Source: Asterella californica
Taxonomy: Eukaryota; Streptophyta; Marchantiopsida; Marchantiales; Aytoniaceae
Direction of reading: 5' to 3'
Assembly: GCA_036924285.1 (NCBI GenBank)
Contig: JAYKYS010000002.1
Span: 6,820,001 to 6,884,000, forward strand
DNA length: 64,000 nt
The notes under the pieces: generated by a model
The model's database searches: none
What the model was told of the DNA's origin: nothing
The model's input: the letters and a program-made list of their open reading frames with translations, nothing else
Made by a program: the position numbers and the translations under genes
In this document: in pieces, positions 45,701 to 55,320 of the stretch
Position numbering within the stretch: position 1 is the first letter of the stretch
How the letters are laid out: each line of letters begins with the position of its first letter

Positions 45701-47666
45701 AAAGTTGAGGCAGTTTCTTGGCATGGTTGGATATTATCGTAGGTTTGTCTTTTCCTTCTCAAACAAAGCAATAGCTTTGACTATGTACATGAAGAAGGGA
45801 GTTGATTTTGACTTGATAGTGCATGATCAGAAGGCAAAGGAAGCATTTGAGGAGCTGAAAAAGGCATTAGTGACAGCTCCTATACTTGCTAAACCTGAGT
45901 GGAGTAAAGCATTTATTCTGTATACGGATGCCTCCAATGTAGCAATCGGATGTACATTAAGTCAGCTAGATGGAGATGGGCATGATCATCCTATAGCTTA
46001 TGCTAGTAGGCAGATGGTTCCAGCGGAGAAGAATTACTCCGTGACTGAACGAGAAGGATTAGCGGTGATCTTTGGATTGAAGAAATTTCGACACTACTTG
46101 CTAGGAGGGAAATTTTCCATAGTCACAGATCACAAGGCTTTAAAGTATATCTTTAATAAGCCTAATGCCGAAGGTCGTATTGCTCGTTGGAAGATCCTTC
46201 TAACAGAATACGATTATGTGATCGAAGATAGACCAGGGAAGAAGCATGCGAATGCTGATCTTTTGTCAAGGGCTTATGATGATGAGGGAGAAGAACCGTT
46301 TGATGATTCATTTCCAGACGAGCATCTGATGACCATCACAAGCATCGAGGAGATACCGGACGAGTACAAGGAAATCTGGAGTTTCCTTGTAGATGGCTCT
46401 TTTCCAGAAGGTATGCATACCCGAGAACGTAACGCGTTGATCAAGAGATGCAAACCTTACACCATGGTAGAGGGAATTCTGTTTCATCAAGGAGCAGATG
46501 GGTTACTAAGGAGAGCAGTTGGTCAGAAGGAGGCATTCAAGCTAATGCACGAGTTTCACGACGGAACTGTTTGCGGAGGTCACTTTGCTGGTAAGATAAC
46601 AGCCTTCAAGATTTTGGATGCGGGTTACCACTGGAGAGGGATTTTCCAAGAGTGTTTAGACTATTGCAAAACTTGCGACGTATGTCAAGCATTTGCTCTG
46701 AAGTCTACTAGAACACCTCCGTTAAGATCAATTCCCGTGTTAGGACCATTTGAGAAGTGGGGTATTGATTTTGTAGGTCCTCTTAATAAGACACCTCGAG
46801 GCAATAGATACATTGTAGTCGCCACTGACTATTGTACCAAGTGGGTAGAGGCTAGACCTTTGAGAGAGACCAATGAAACAGAAGTCGGTAGATTCTTATG
46901 GGAGAGGATCATCACAAGATTTGGATGTCCGTTAGAGTTGGTCTCAGATAGAGGAGGAGAGTTTGTAGGGAGCATGACTACTGCTATGCTACAACACTTT
47001 TCTATCAAGCCACGAGTAACGACCTCATACAAACCAAATGCTAATGGTCTTGCGGAGAAGACCAATCTTACACTTTGTATGATGCTCGCCAAAGATGCTG
47101 GTGTTGAGACTGCGAAACATACTTGGGATAAGAGGCTACATGCTATCTTATGGGAGTATCGAACGACAACAAAGACTTCTACTGGGTACTCCCCATTTCG
47201 ACTGGTTTATGGAGTGGAGTCCAAGTTGCCGATCCAATTCGAATTGGATACTTTTCAAACTATTCAACGAAAGTTGAAGAGGTCGAGAGGAGAAGACGTG
47301 GTCAGATCAAGAAGGGAGCAACTCATGGAGTTGGAAGAGACCCGAGCGGTAGCAATGATCCGGATGGAACGAGCTCAGGCGTATCAAAAGAAGAGTTACG
47401 ACAAACGGTTGGGCAAGAGGGAGGTAAAACCTTTTCAAGTCGGAGATTGGGTTATGTTGTATGATGCTATCAGATTCAAGAGGGCTAGGAAGAAGTTTCT
47501 TCCGAGATATTTTGGTCCTTTTGTTGTAGATAAGGTGTGGAGCAACTTCACATATGACCTTCAGGAGCTGGGAGGAAGGAGATTCGATCGGGTCAACCAT
47601 GACAAGTTGAAGTTGTTTCATCGACGGAAGTTCTCTCTTCACTCCGAGGACGGAGCGAAAATTTAG
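42780..47666 (+). CDS. P1 Gag-Pol polyprotein, 1628 residues, intact
   Basis: One uninterrupted frame from ATG 42780 to TAG. In order: a capsid-type Gag (FHGKDNEDVEPFVRDF near the start), a Gly/Asn/Gln-rich stretch, and the zinc knuckle CWTCGGSHFQRNC (299-311). Then the aspartic protease VDGGS (D505), and RT with CIDYKKLN, FGLCNAPATFQRF and FIDDF (D901, D902). Then RNase H YTDAS (D1050), the integrase H2C2 region (about 1257-1295), and the integrase core with D1330, D1390 and E1426, the last two separated by exactly 35 residues. The C-terminus has the GPF/Y-type module (YFGPFVVDKV) and no chromodomain. All catalytic residues are present, so the copy could be active. DGGS in the protease and the tRNA-Asp-like PBS point to the Athila/Tat side of plant gypsy; this is inference. 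Confidence 0.97.
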   Translation: MGKLPVFHGKDNEDVEPFVRDFKRGCIGNNVRRKEEWVLLLPEFLEDFALTWYEDRVKSQTPGAVEDTWETLSNALIEEFLPEESYEKLMVELTHLKQRDDEKVRQYAERVDKLEQRFRTVLRKSGDNVELTMAGIGAVLTKNLVGGLRPSIRTQVRYEKPATKAEAIKIATNMEESLDEGDIIQPHHAALVSTPTPGVATTIAPAPSQLVIASTSAPTPTVVPRPFVPTTMSTATSDFHAELKSITDTLADLKINVVQLREWRNKGGGGGQRGYDNNPNRGNQGNFGGNQGNFGGITCWTCGGSHFQRNCPNNGARGAEAVRMNVGGGNPSQGRDKGVATIDVVRDPIYEKGESSNSSHAPVELLAQERKRTRFSDEPVFMEESASRSTRSSNVSSTPREPRRKLGMADFTISSSQAGYDVVEDVGAQKANITVGQLIALNPSLRRELRGGLSSKRSKKKKPKSKTSKSVGVGVVDVHASEVCTRASKIEVRLNGHYVSDVLVDGGSAVNAISERLMKKLGMEPTRPASIVVGMANKQRVRPLGVLEKVVVSVMGVQTLMSFQVLKDSSYDLLLGRPWLRAVRTTDRWHKGYLRIGPRDHRVIVPLSGVGVVTSDSDRPTSDYWESDTEDDQSVSEVDTGDSYDQESSSEDEGFGRDESVHQLSAIDLLPRPAVEKDPDKEELSEAEIVRRLSTLKFGINVTQEEKSRFLDIFRKYIHVFAFSYKDLKEVTLETHRIELEENARPVRQKQRRVNPTTAMMVKEEIDKLKEASFIYEVENSEWVSPIVIVKKKNGKLRVCIDYKKLNAVTKKDYYPLPFIDEILEEVAGHEWYSFGDGYSGYNQIKIAQEYQQLTTFTTPWGTFAFRVMPFGLCNAPATFQRFMNKVFEPFIGKFVRDFIDDFCVYGRKEDHFDHVIKVLQRLEQANASLNPEKCIFGCEEGLLLGHIISKNGIAVDPEKVKKIVDLPFPINLTKLRQFLGMVGYYRRFVFSFSNKAIALTMYMKKGVDFDLIVHDQKAKEAFEELKKALVTAPILAKPEWSKAFILYTDASNVAIGCTLSQLDGDGHDHPIAYASRQMVPAEKNYSVTEREGLAVIFGLKKFRHYLLGGKFSIVTDHKALKYIFNKPNAEGRIARWKILLTEYDYVIEDRPGKKHANADLLSRAYDDEGEEPFDDSFPDEHLMTITSIEEIPDEYKEIWSFLVDGSFPEGMHTRERNALIKRCKPYTMVEGILFHQGADGLLRRAVGQKEAFKLMHEFHDGTVCGGHFAGKITAFKILDAGYHWRGIFQECLDYCKTCDVCQAFALKSTRTPPLRSIPVLGPFEKWGIDFVGPLNKTPRGNRYIVVATDYCTKWVEARPLRETNETEVGRFLWERIITRFGCPLELVSDRGGEFVGSMTTAMLQHFSIKPRVTTSYKPNANGLAEKTNLTLCMMLAKDAGVETAKHTWDKRLHAILWEYRTTTKTSTGYSPFRLVYGVESKLPIQFELDTFQTIQRKLKRSRGEDVVRSRREQLMELEETRAVAMIRMERAQAYQKKSYDKRLGKREVKPFQVGDWVMLYDAIRFKRARKKFLPRYFGPFVVDKVWSNFTYDLQELGGRRFDRVNHDKLKLFHRRKFSLHSEDGAKI

Positions 47667-47669
47667 TCC

Positions 47670-47679
47670 GGGGGTAAAA
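47670..47679 (+). promoter_or_regulatory. P1 polypurine tract
   Basis: GGGGGTAAAA directly before the 3' LTR, 3 bases after the Gag-Pol stop; the expected primer site for plus-strand synthesis. Confidence 0.7.
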
Positions 47680-48595
47680 TGTAACGACCTATGTTACACA
47701 TAGGAAGTTTATCTATTAGTAAGGTGTTTAGTTCTAACTAAGTGTTGAGAATGTTTATTTGCTGCCAAAGTACTTTTAGGAGATATCAAGTTAGTCATGA
47801 CTAGCTAAAAGTTAGTTATGGTTAAACTTAGCTGTACTTTTGGCAGAATTCAGATATTTGCTAAAGAGTGAGCACTACTATCTTGTCATCTTGTCTAAAA
47901 GGTAGAAAGGGGGTGGAAAGTATCCCTTATCTCCTTTTTGACTTGATATTAGTGGTTGGATTAAAGTTGTGGACTTTGTGGGCATTAAAAACAAGAAGAG
48001 ATTCCACATGTTTCCTTTTTAGTGGGTCCTAGTGTAGAGGGGGGGTGGAAATTCGAGATTCCTTGAGAATATTCCAGAATCCTTCTAGAAGTTGTTGACT
48101 TTGAAGGAATAAGCCCATGTGAAAAGGTAAAAAGCCCATGTGATCAATGCTTTTACCTTAAGTAATATCTTAGTAAAACCCGGTAAAAGTAGTTACGGCT
48201 GAGTTACCGGAGGGTACCAAAGTAAAAACCTAGAATGTATAAATAGAGGAGTAGAGAAGAGCTCCTCATCCTTGTTTTCACATCGTCGTAATGACAACTT
48301 GAGTAATATAGAGAGTGTGGGATATTTTTAGCATGTGAGAACTTGAGAGACGTCGTTAGAATGGAGGATTTTAGTGGATGAGATTATGGAGATTTTAGTT
48401 GATAAGTTTGTGGGTGTATGAATGAGAGTGAACTTAGCATTTTTCCCTTCAAGATTCATGGTGTGCTTCCATCAAAGCCATCAGAGGTGACCCCTGAGTG
48501 AGAGACAGGCCCGACAGTTGCAGATTCGTGGATGACGATCGTGGAGGTTGAGAGATCGGGGGGTAGTTGATCGTTAGGACCGCGGAGGGTTTACA
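47680..48595 (+). repeat. P1 3' LTR
   Basis: 916 bp; I found no difference from 39831-40746 on reading. Joins X1 sequence (GAACGAGAGTGG) directly. Confidence 0.96.
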
Positions 48596-48742
48596 GAACG
48601 AGAGTGGACGAAGGCTGTCTTCGGCGAAGAGTCTCTTCTAGAGTTTTGTATGGAGGAGTGGCGACATCCGTCATCGACGAAGTCTCAAATCGGGTTCAGT
48701 TGACGAAGTCTGAAGTCTGCGCTTTTCACGAGCAAGAGCCGA

Positions 48743-50572
48743 GTGAGGAAGTGTCGTAATCGCAGAAGGGCGAAGGAACTTCGGATCTTCGGTGAAGATG
48801 AGAGGGATGCAGACAACGAAGAAATCGAAATTGAAGACTATAGCAACGAAGTGGCCGGACTTCACTCCGTATCGAGAACGACTCAAAGAAATGAGAATGA
48901 CGTTCTTGATGGAGAACTGGGGGTGATCTCTTCGGAGTTGTTACAGGAGATCCTCGTCTGTAAGAGGCACCCCTCCGAAGATCTTCGGGCAAGACCGAAC
49001 AATTGGACTCTATCGCATTGGAACTTTACTCTAGGAATCGATGACGCAGGAAGACCAGGTGACCTTATTTACGATAGCACTTGCAAGCCGTCTTCGGAGG
49101 AAGTGGAGAAGTACAACGAGCTCTTCTCGATGATGCCGGTGAGGTCGAACGAATTTAAGGTACACAGCTATATCGACCCGTTCAAGAGAGATGTGATGAT
49201 CGCGCTCAACACGATCTTCAAGCCACAATGTATTTCATATCTGGTCAATTGGCAGATACACTTCATCGAACAGATCTTCGAAGATAGGAAGACGTACTGG
49301 GCGAAGATCTTCCATGACCATGTGCAGAACCTGTTCAATATCTTCGACGATGGTGGGTCGACATACTTCGCGGTCTTCGTGGTGTTCTTTTATCGGGGAA
49401 TGAAGTTACTATCTCTGGAGGAAGAAGAGAAGTTAGAAAGAAGAACGACGTCCGAAGATGAACTTTTGATGGAACCAACTCTTTGAAGGAAAGAAGTAAT
49501 GACTCCGGTGACTTCGACGGGACCTAGTACTAGAGCGAAGAGGAAAATTCAGGAATTTACACCAAGTGGCGCGACTTCAAGAAGAAAGAAGAAAGCGAGA
49601 AGAACGACAATGACGACTTCGGACGAAGGAGCCGAAGGCGTGCGATCTCCAGTGAAGTCGTCTTCAGTAGAGATAATAAGAACCTCGAGTCCGAGAAGAG
49701 ACCAAGGAGAGTCGAGTTTAAGAAGAGTACCTTCGAGGGTGCAAGCAGTCGAGACGGAAGTCCTTCAACCAGAACTTCGGACTTCGTCCAGACCAGCCGA
49801 AGCTACGACTTCGGGACCGAGTGACTCGAATTTCGGAAGAGAGTTGAAGATGTTTGAACAGACTTTGGAGTTCTTAAGCGATACAGCGTTGCCGATCATG
49901 GCGCAGTTGGACCTGCAAAGGCATGTCTACGAGAAGGAGGAGAAGGAGTCGATATCGTTGAGCGATCTTCTTAGTACGGTGCACTTCGGACGACAAGGAT
50001 GGCTTAAGGAAAAAGACGCTCTAACAAAGAAGCTGGAGGATACTGAAGCCGAAGTCAGAAAGTATACTTCGCAGCGAGATGCTTTACTCGTGGCGCAGTT
50101 GCAGGAACAGACAAGGTACTTGCAGGAACTACAAGAAAGACAGGCGAAGTTGAACCTCATGACTTCACGCTTCCACGACTTGAAGTCAGAGAGGGATGTC
50201 ATTTTGGAACAGTTAGCGACTAAGGACGAGCAGTTGGCTGCAAAGGATGAGGAGCTAGCAAAGGTTTACAAAGCGAAAGAGATAGCTGAGACGAAGGCCG
50301 AAGAGCTTCGAACAAAGGTAGATGAGGTCGTGACGACATACTTCGCCACCGAACTCAACGCGACAGAGACAGAGCTACTTCAGCGACTTCGGGCAGAATT
50401 AACGATAGCGTCAGATCCTCCGGCGAACAATAGAATAGTTAGGATAGTGGAGAGGATCATTAGAGATCTGAAGGAGCTTAGGGAGACGGTGAAATTTTCA
50501 TTATGGAGTATAAGACAGACGTTACAGTTAGGTAGAGTAGACACTTCGGTTCCACCAAGTGGGGAGACGTGA
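48743..50572 (+). pseudogene. X1 gene: globular domain plus coiled coil, one in-frame TGA
   Basis: Two frames, 48743-49486 (247 codons) and 49499-50572 (357 codons), are in the same register, separated by one TGA and four codons. The first has an acidic patch (DNEEIEIEDYSNE) and an all-helical-looking region (FEDRKTYWAKIFHDHVQNLF). The second has a basic patch (RRKKKARR), a Ser/Thr/Glu-rich linker and a long coiled coil (about residues 115-330 of that frame, with TKDEQLAAKDEELAK repeats). The layout mirrors the Y gene. There is no knuckle, protease or RT. The stop could be decay or programmed read-through. The gene ends right at a purine run (AAGTGGGGAGACG). Confidence 0.65.
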
Positions 50573-51435
50573 TCATACGGTCTAGATGTGATCATCTTTT
50601 TGTTGGAAATGAGATCCGCCGTCTTAGGACGAAGGACTATATAAGCTATATAAGCGATGTGAGTCTCTGTCATTTTATCTTTTCCATGTTTTCAGTTTTT
50701 GTTAGTTAATTTTTGATTGCGCAAGATTGTGGAGTGAGCGATGTTGTGAATATTTTGGGCGAAAGCAATTATCTACGAAGGACATAGTTTGCTGTCGCAG
50801 GTGTTATTCTGATTGATGCAGAACCTCCGAAGTTGACCTTCGGCGAAGAGAGTCTTCGGGCTATTAAGTGAAGGACATTTCGAGGAATCTGAGAACATAT
50901 TAGTTACTGTGAAGTGGAGAAGCATAAGTTAAACTGTAAGAAGGGTTCGGAACATGGTGGCTTCGTCTTAAATTTGGCTTCTTCAAATAAGTGGGATTTT
51001 TAGAGAGTGAGGATTTAGTTGCAAGAACATTTCTTAGGAAGAGTAGGGGCTTATTCTTTGAATCTTGATGTGAAGTCTGTATTCTTCTATCTTTTCAGAA
51101 GAACACTAGTAACATTTCAGCAGTATTTGCTATCTCATTTGTTCATACATCTATCTTCTCGAATCTTTTGTTTGTGTTGTTGGAAAGGTCCCTGATCAAA
51201 TAACTATTTCATTGTTGTTTGTATTCGATTTATCAGGTTTTGCTTGGGTTTGGTTGCTTATCAAACTTAAACTCTCATCCGGATATTATTCCATTCCGTG
51301 AGAATAACAGAAAACTATCTGAATTATCATTGTGACGTTGTAGTATTGTGTTTTGTGTAATTGTTAACTGTATCTTCGTGAGAACGATCCTTAATTTACT
51401 ATTTCTGATACATTGTGTTTCTCTGAATAGTTACA
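50573..51435 (+). other. X1 3' non-coding region with TATA boxes
   Basis: Two TATATAAG-type boxes at about 50637-50652 could promote outward transcription. The region is conserved in reverse in X2 (60827-61677). It starts TG and ends CA and so could by itself be an LTR, but no second copy in the same unit exists to prove this. Confidence 0.6.
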
Positions 51436-51579
51436 CTGTTTTACCTTTAGTATGAAAGACTTGGGTACCTTGAAGGGTACGGATTGAGTTGGCTAGTGAC
51501 ACATCAATCTTTCGACGCTATCACGCTCATTTATCACTGTATCTTATAGGTATAGTGATATGGAGAGATCTTTGATCCG

Positions 51580-52868
51580 GAGTCGGACTCAATATTTGTT
51601 TGAGGTTGATTTGGTGGAGATATCTTATGGAGAATATGCATCTGCCATTAGTATGTCAGCCAAGAATGATATGTATGACAACTACACTGATAGAGGATGT
51701 GTGGAGACTACCGTCCTATCGCACAACAGATGAAGTTCGATAAGTATGTCATGCTTAAACCGGAGGAGATCTTTGATGCGGTTGGGCATGCAAAGATCTT
51801 CAGTATGTTGGATCTTTGAGCAGGATACCATCAGTTGTCGATTATAGAGGAGGATAAGACCAAGACAGCGTTTTGAGCGATTAATCCTCACAACAAAGAT
51901 CGTTTGTATCAATGACGATTCTTATCATTTGACTTGAAGGATGCATCTATCGAGTTCTAGAAGATTATGGACAGAATCCTAGAAGGATTGGAGTTTATTC
52001 GGTGTGTCTGTAGTGCATCATCGTAGCCTACAGTGCTATAATGGAGGAGCACGAGAGACATTTACAGTTGATGTTTGAGCGGTTGAGAGCTCATGGTTTG
52101 AAGCTACATCTTGTAAAATGCAAATTTTTCCAGTATCAAGTAGAATACCTTGATCACACTATCTCCCGGATGGATTGGACAAACACAAGTTGAGGCGATC
52201 GCATGCCTTCCACGTCCCACAGATGCGAGTCGAGTTCGTACATTTGTTGGTTTGGTGAACTTTTATCGTCGGTATGTGAAGGAATTCAATGCAATTGCAA
52301 AACCTTTGATCAAGTTCACGAAGGTGGACCAAGAGTGATAATGAGGAGATGAGCAGGAGGGAGCTTTTCTAGAGCTCAAGGATAGGTTGACATCTACTCC
52401 CATCTTGAAGAGATATAATAAAAGACGTCCGTTCCAACAGCACACTGATTGGAGTATGTTGGGACTTGGAGCGGTGCTGGCACAAAAAGATGATGAGAGA
52501 AGGGAGTTTGTTGTGACATATGCGAGTAGCTCTAACAATTCATAGGAGCCGAAGTCTAGTTCATACGAGGGAGAGTGTTTGACTGTAGTGTGGGATGTGA
52601 GACACTTTCGGTGTTATCTAATCTGGAACCCCTTCACTCTCATTACTGATCACCAGCCACTCAAATGGTTAATGGAGTCCGACAAGCTTATGAGGAAGCT
52701 GCACTGTGGGCTCTGATTCTACAAGAGTACGACTTCCAAGTAGTTCATAGACTTAGCATAGAAAATGGAGATGCATATGGCTTGAGTAGAAATCCATGTA
52801 CGAGTCAGAAGGATGATACAGGAGCTCGTTTGCATGGCGAGACAGATGAGAAGGTGGTGCCGAGTTGA
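51580..52868 (+). pseudogene. G2: Ty3/gypsy reverse transcriptase and RNase H relic
   Basis: Recognisable pieces in shifting frames: YGEYASA, MKFDKYVMLKPEEIFDAVGH, AGYHQL, INPHNKDRLYQ and KIMDRILEGLEF (RT palm region, catalytic YIDD lost). Then RTFVGLVNFYRRYVKEFNAI (connection), TDWSMLGLGAVLAQKDDE and SSYEGECLTVVWDVRHFRCY (RNase H), and ALILQEYDFQVVH. There are many stops. It is the same group as G1. The integrase continues at 60296 beyond Y2. Confidence 0.85.
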
Positions 52869-53613
52869 CAAGCATCGACCTTTTTGTGTATGTTGATTCC
52901 GGAGGATCATGTGGTAGCTCTCGTGAGTCATAAGATAGATGATGAGTCCTCAGATCTGAAGGATAATGATGTTTCATCAGATCAGTCAAATAATCATCAC
53001 ATCATCACATAGATTATGATGTGATGATTATGAAATATCTACGTATTGTGTGGTGCCCACAAATTACAGGATGCACGAATTTTTGAAATTTTTAAGAATA
53101 ATAACTTGTTTGTATAACTGAAGAAGCGTTGTTACTTAAGGTTACGTCTTCCTTAACAGGAAGATGATCTTAAGAGCTGTTTGTAATAAGAAGTTGACTT
53201 CTTCGGAAGACGATCGTCTTCGGAAGAGCGTCTTCTCAGTTGCGTCTTCAGAAGATGAGAAGACGGCGGAAGATGAGAAGACGGCGGAAGACACCTGTCT
53301 TCCAGAAGACAGCGACCGTTGTCGGAGTGTAATCCGTCTATCTAGGAAAGCGCCGGGCTTCTGGCTGTGGTTGTTCACTCAAGAGGTTGGCTTTCAGGTC
53401 ACAATAGGGCTATAAACACTCACACAGATGTGTAAGATCTAGTAATATACCCAGAAGGCGAAATTCAGGTCTAGCTGGCAGTAATAGGATTCGGCGGTGA
53501 ACTTTGACACTCACGGAGAGGAAAACTATGAAGGTTTAGACCTCTAAACTTCCCCTACATGCAAATGAGGTACTACTGAACTCACAGACGAAATTTCAGC
53601 CTGAAATCAAATT

Positions 53614-53962
53614 CTCTCCCAACTCTGTCTTGCTGCTGCTTGAGCTCCTTCACACGTCCACGAATCTCAGGGACAACAGCAAGCTCGAAGTTCTCCACCA
53701 TCTCCTTCTCAGGCACCTTGTTCACCTCCATCTCCCTAGCATAGTATCGCACATACTTGGAAATATCTGTACCCTTGAACTGGTCCATCTGGTGCACCAC
53801 AGATTGCAACGCCTTGGTTGCTAACACCTCCTTCCTCTCTGTGCTCTGCTGCTGTTGCATGCACATGGAAAAAGCCTGGAACATCTTCATCGTAGCAGCA
53901 TCAAACTGAATAGGTTGCTGAGCAGCAGCAACACCTCCACTTGATGATCCTTGGTTGGCCAT
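53614..53962 (-). pseudogene. W gag fragment
   Basis: Starts MANQGSSSGGVAAAQQPI at 53962 and runs about 116 codons before entering LTR-derived sequence. MQQQQSTERKEVLATKAL, DISKYVRYYAREMEV and KVPEKEMV match the Z gag closely. Truncated by the internal deletion. Confidence 0.85.
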
Positions 53963-54009
53963 GATATCTGATCCTGTAACACTCTTAAGAAAACTCCCAC
54001 CCTAGGTGT

Positions 54010-54027
54010 TTCACGTCGAGTTCACCA
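54010..54027 (-). promoter_or_regulatory. W primer-binding site
   Basis: The same 18 bases as in Z (TGGTGAACTCGACGTGAA), about 11 bases inside the LTR end. Confidence 0.75.
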
Positions 54028-54038
54028 AAAAGAGAGTA

Positions 54039-55320
54039 TGTCGGAGTGTAATCCGTCTACCTAGGAAAGCGCCGGGCTTCTGGCTGTGGTTGTTCACTCA
54101 AGAGGTTGGCTTTCAGGTCACAATAGGGCTATAAACACTCACACAGATGTGTAAGATCTAGTAATATACCCAGAAGGCGAAATTCAGGTCTAGCTGGCAG
54201 TAATAGGATTCGACGGTGAACTTTGACACTCACGGAGAGGAAAACTATGAAGGTTTAGACCTCTAAACTTCCCCTACATGCAAATGAGGTACTACTGAAC
54301 CCACAGACGAAATTTCAGCCTGAGATCAAATTCTGACACGGAGATATGAACAGAAAAGTTTTGAGCAAGAAAACTACGGCAATTTCTGGTACCTAGCTGG
54401 CTATTTCAACCTATAACAGGAGTTTGGCTCGATCAATTTCAAAGTTTCTTACAGGATTTGCAGTCTACAGGGTGCTGAACATCCCTGTGAAGTTGGGACT
54501 CCTGAATGTACACAGAACTGTAGATCTCCTCCTCTGAAGTCGCTGCTCTAGATTAAGAGCTTTTCAGACCCCCTCAGCTTCAGCGGCCACCCTGAATTAC
54601 TCAGTTGCTCAATCGATATGAAACTTTTTGTGAAATCGTAGCCCTGCTGGCGGAGAACACAACCTCGAAGTTTTGAAGCAATTTCCTCAAATCTGCTGCG
54701 AGTGACACTGAAAACCCTAAATCCAACCAAAATGATTCAATTCTAGCACAATCCGAACTTCAATTGCTCATAACTCCGTCTTTATTGACTCAAATCGATC
54801 GAAATTTTCACTGGAAGTGCTTGGCATGACGAGACCTCTCTCCCTGTGCTCTCAGATTTCGAAGATCCCTCACCAAATGCTCGAACTCCACTCTAGAGCT
54901 CTGTTTCTAAATTTAGAGTTTAACAAAAGACAAAAACAGACCAATGGGAGTTCATAGCTCCACTTGGTTGTCCTTTAGTACCCTAAACCACGTGGCAACT
55001 TAGTTTTACTCATAGGCTACCACGTCAAGCCCCCTAGAGTGCCAGTGTAAAACTTAAATTACTTAAAACGACACGCAGCCCCGAAAAATAACTTAAATCA
55101 GCTAGAAAGCGTGCATGGGCGACACGTAAATACAACCCATGAGCTTAACCCCTATCAACATGGTAATCAACCTACTAAGACTCAAAATAGTGTTAACACC
55201 GTATGCAAAGGTGTCAAACATATACATAAACGACTAGAAGTAATATAAGCTAACTTCTAGAACTACTAAACTCAAGCGTCGGAGTAGAAATATAACATGT
55301 AGCCGCCAAGTAGCACGACA
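54039..55320 (-). repeat. W 5' LTR (complete)
   Basis: 1282 bp, TGTCG...CGACA. Its first 294 bp on plus recur at 53320-53613 with only a few changes. Confidence 0.9.

Larger units (their letters stand above)
39831..48595 (+). mobile_element. P1: complete Ty3/gypsy LTR retrotransposon
   Basis: LTRs 39831-40746 and 47680-48595 have the same length (916 bp), and I see no difference between them. PBS at 40751, a ~2-kb leader with three small ORFs, Gag-Pol 42780-47666, purine tract at 47670-47679. Integrase lies after RNase H and no chromodomain is present, so it is a non-chromovirus gypsy lineage. The flanks (CGAAA left, GAACG right) do not form a target duplication, which is unusual for so young a copy. 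It appears to sit inside X1. Confidence 0.95.
39427..51435 (+). mobile_element. X1: TG...CA mobile unit without visible LTRs, split by P1
   Basis: Begins TGTGAAGCC and ends AATAGTTACA; the 5-bp repeat CTGTT flanks it at 39422-39426 and 51436-51440. Without P1 (39831-48595) it is about 3.2 kb. The right end is confirmed by the reversed copy X2, whose outer end is TGTAAC at 60827. The left end rests on the matching duplication, the loss of G1 homology near 39400, and CGAAG/CTTCG enrichment at 39500-39830. It holds one long gene (48743-50572). No repeated terminal segment is seen. Confidence 0.65.
53320..55320 (-). mobile_element. W: internally deleted LTR retrotransposon nested in Y2
   Basis: Ends TGTCG...CGACA with the duplication CCGT at 53316-53319 and 55321-55324. 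It keeps a full 5' LTR (54039-55320 on minus), a PBS, the start of gag, and only the last 294 bp of the 3' LTR (53320-53613). The deletion runs from within gag into the LTR. Its gag and PBS are of the Z type. Confidence 0.9.

Noticed and set aside
50570..51435. Segment that looks like a 3' LTR of X (purine run before it, TG start, CA end, TATA boxes)
   Set aside because: No second copy exists in X1, and the CTGTT duplication places the left end at 39427. Kept as a non-coding region; a genome search could revive it.
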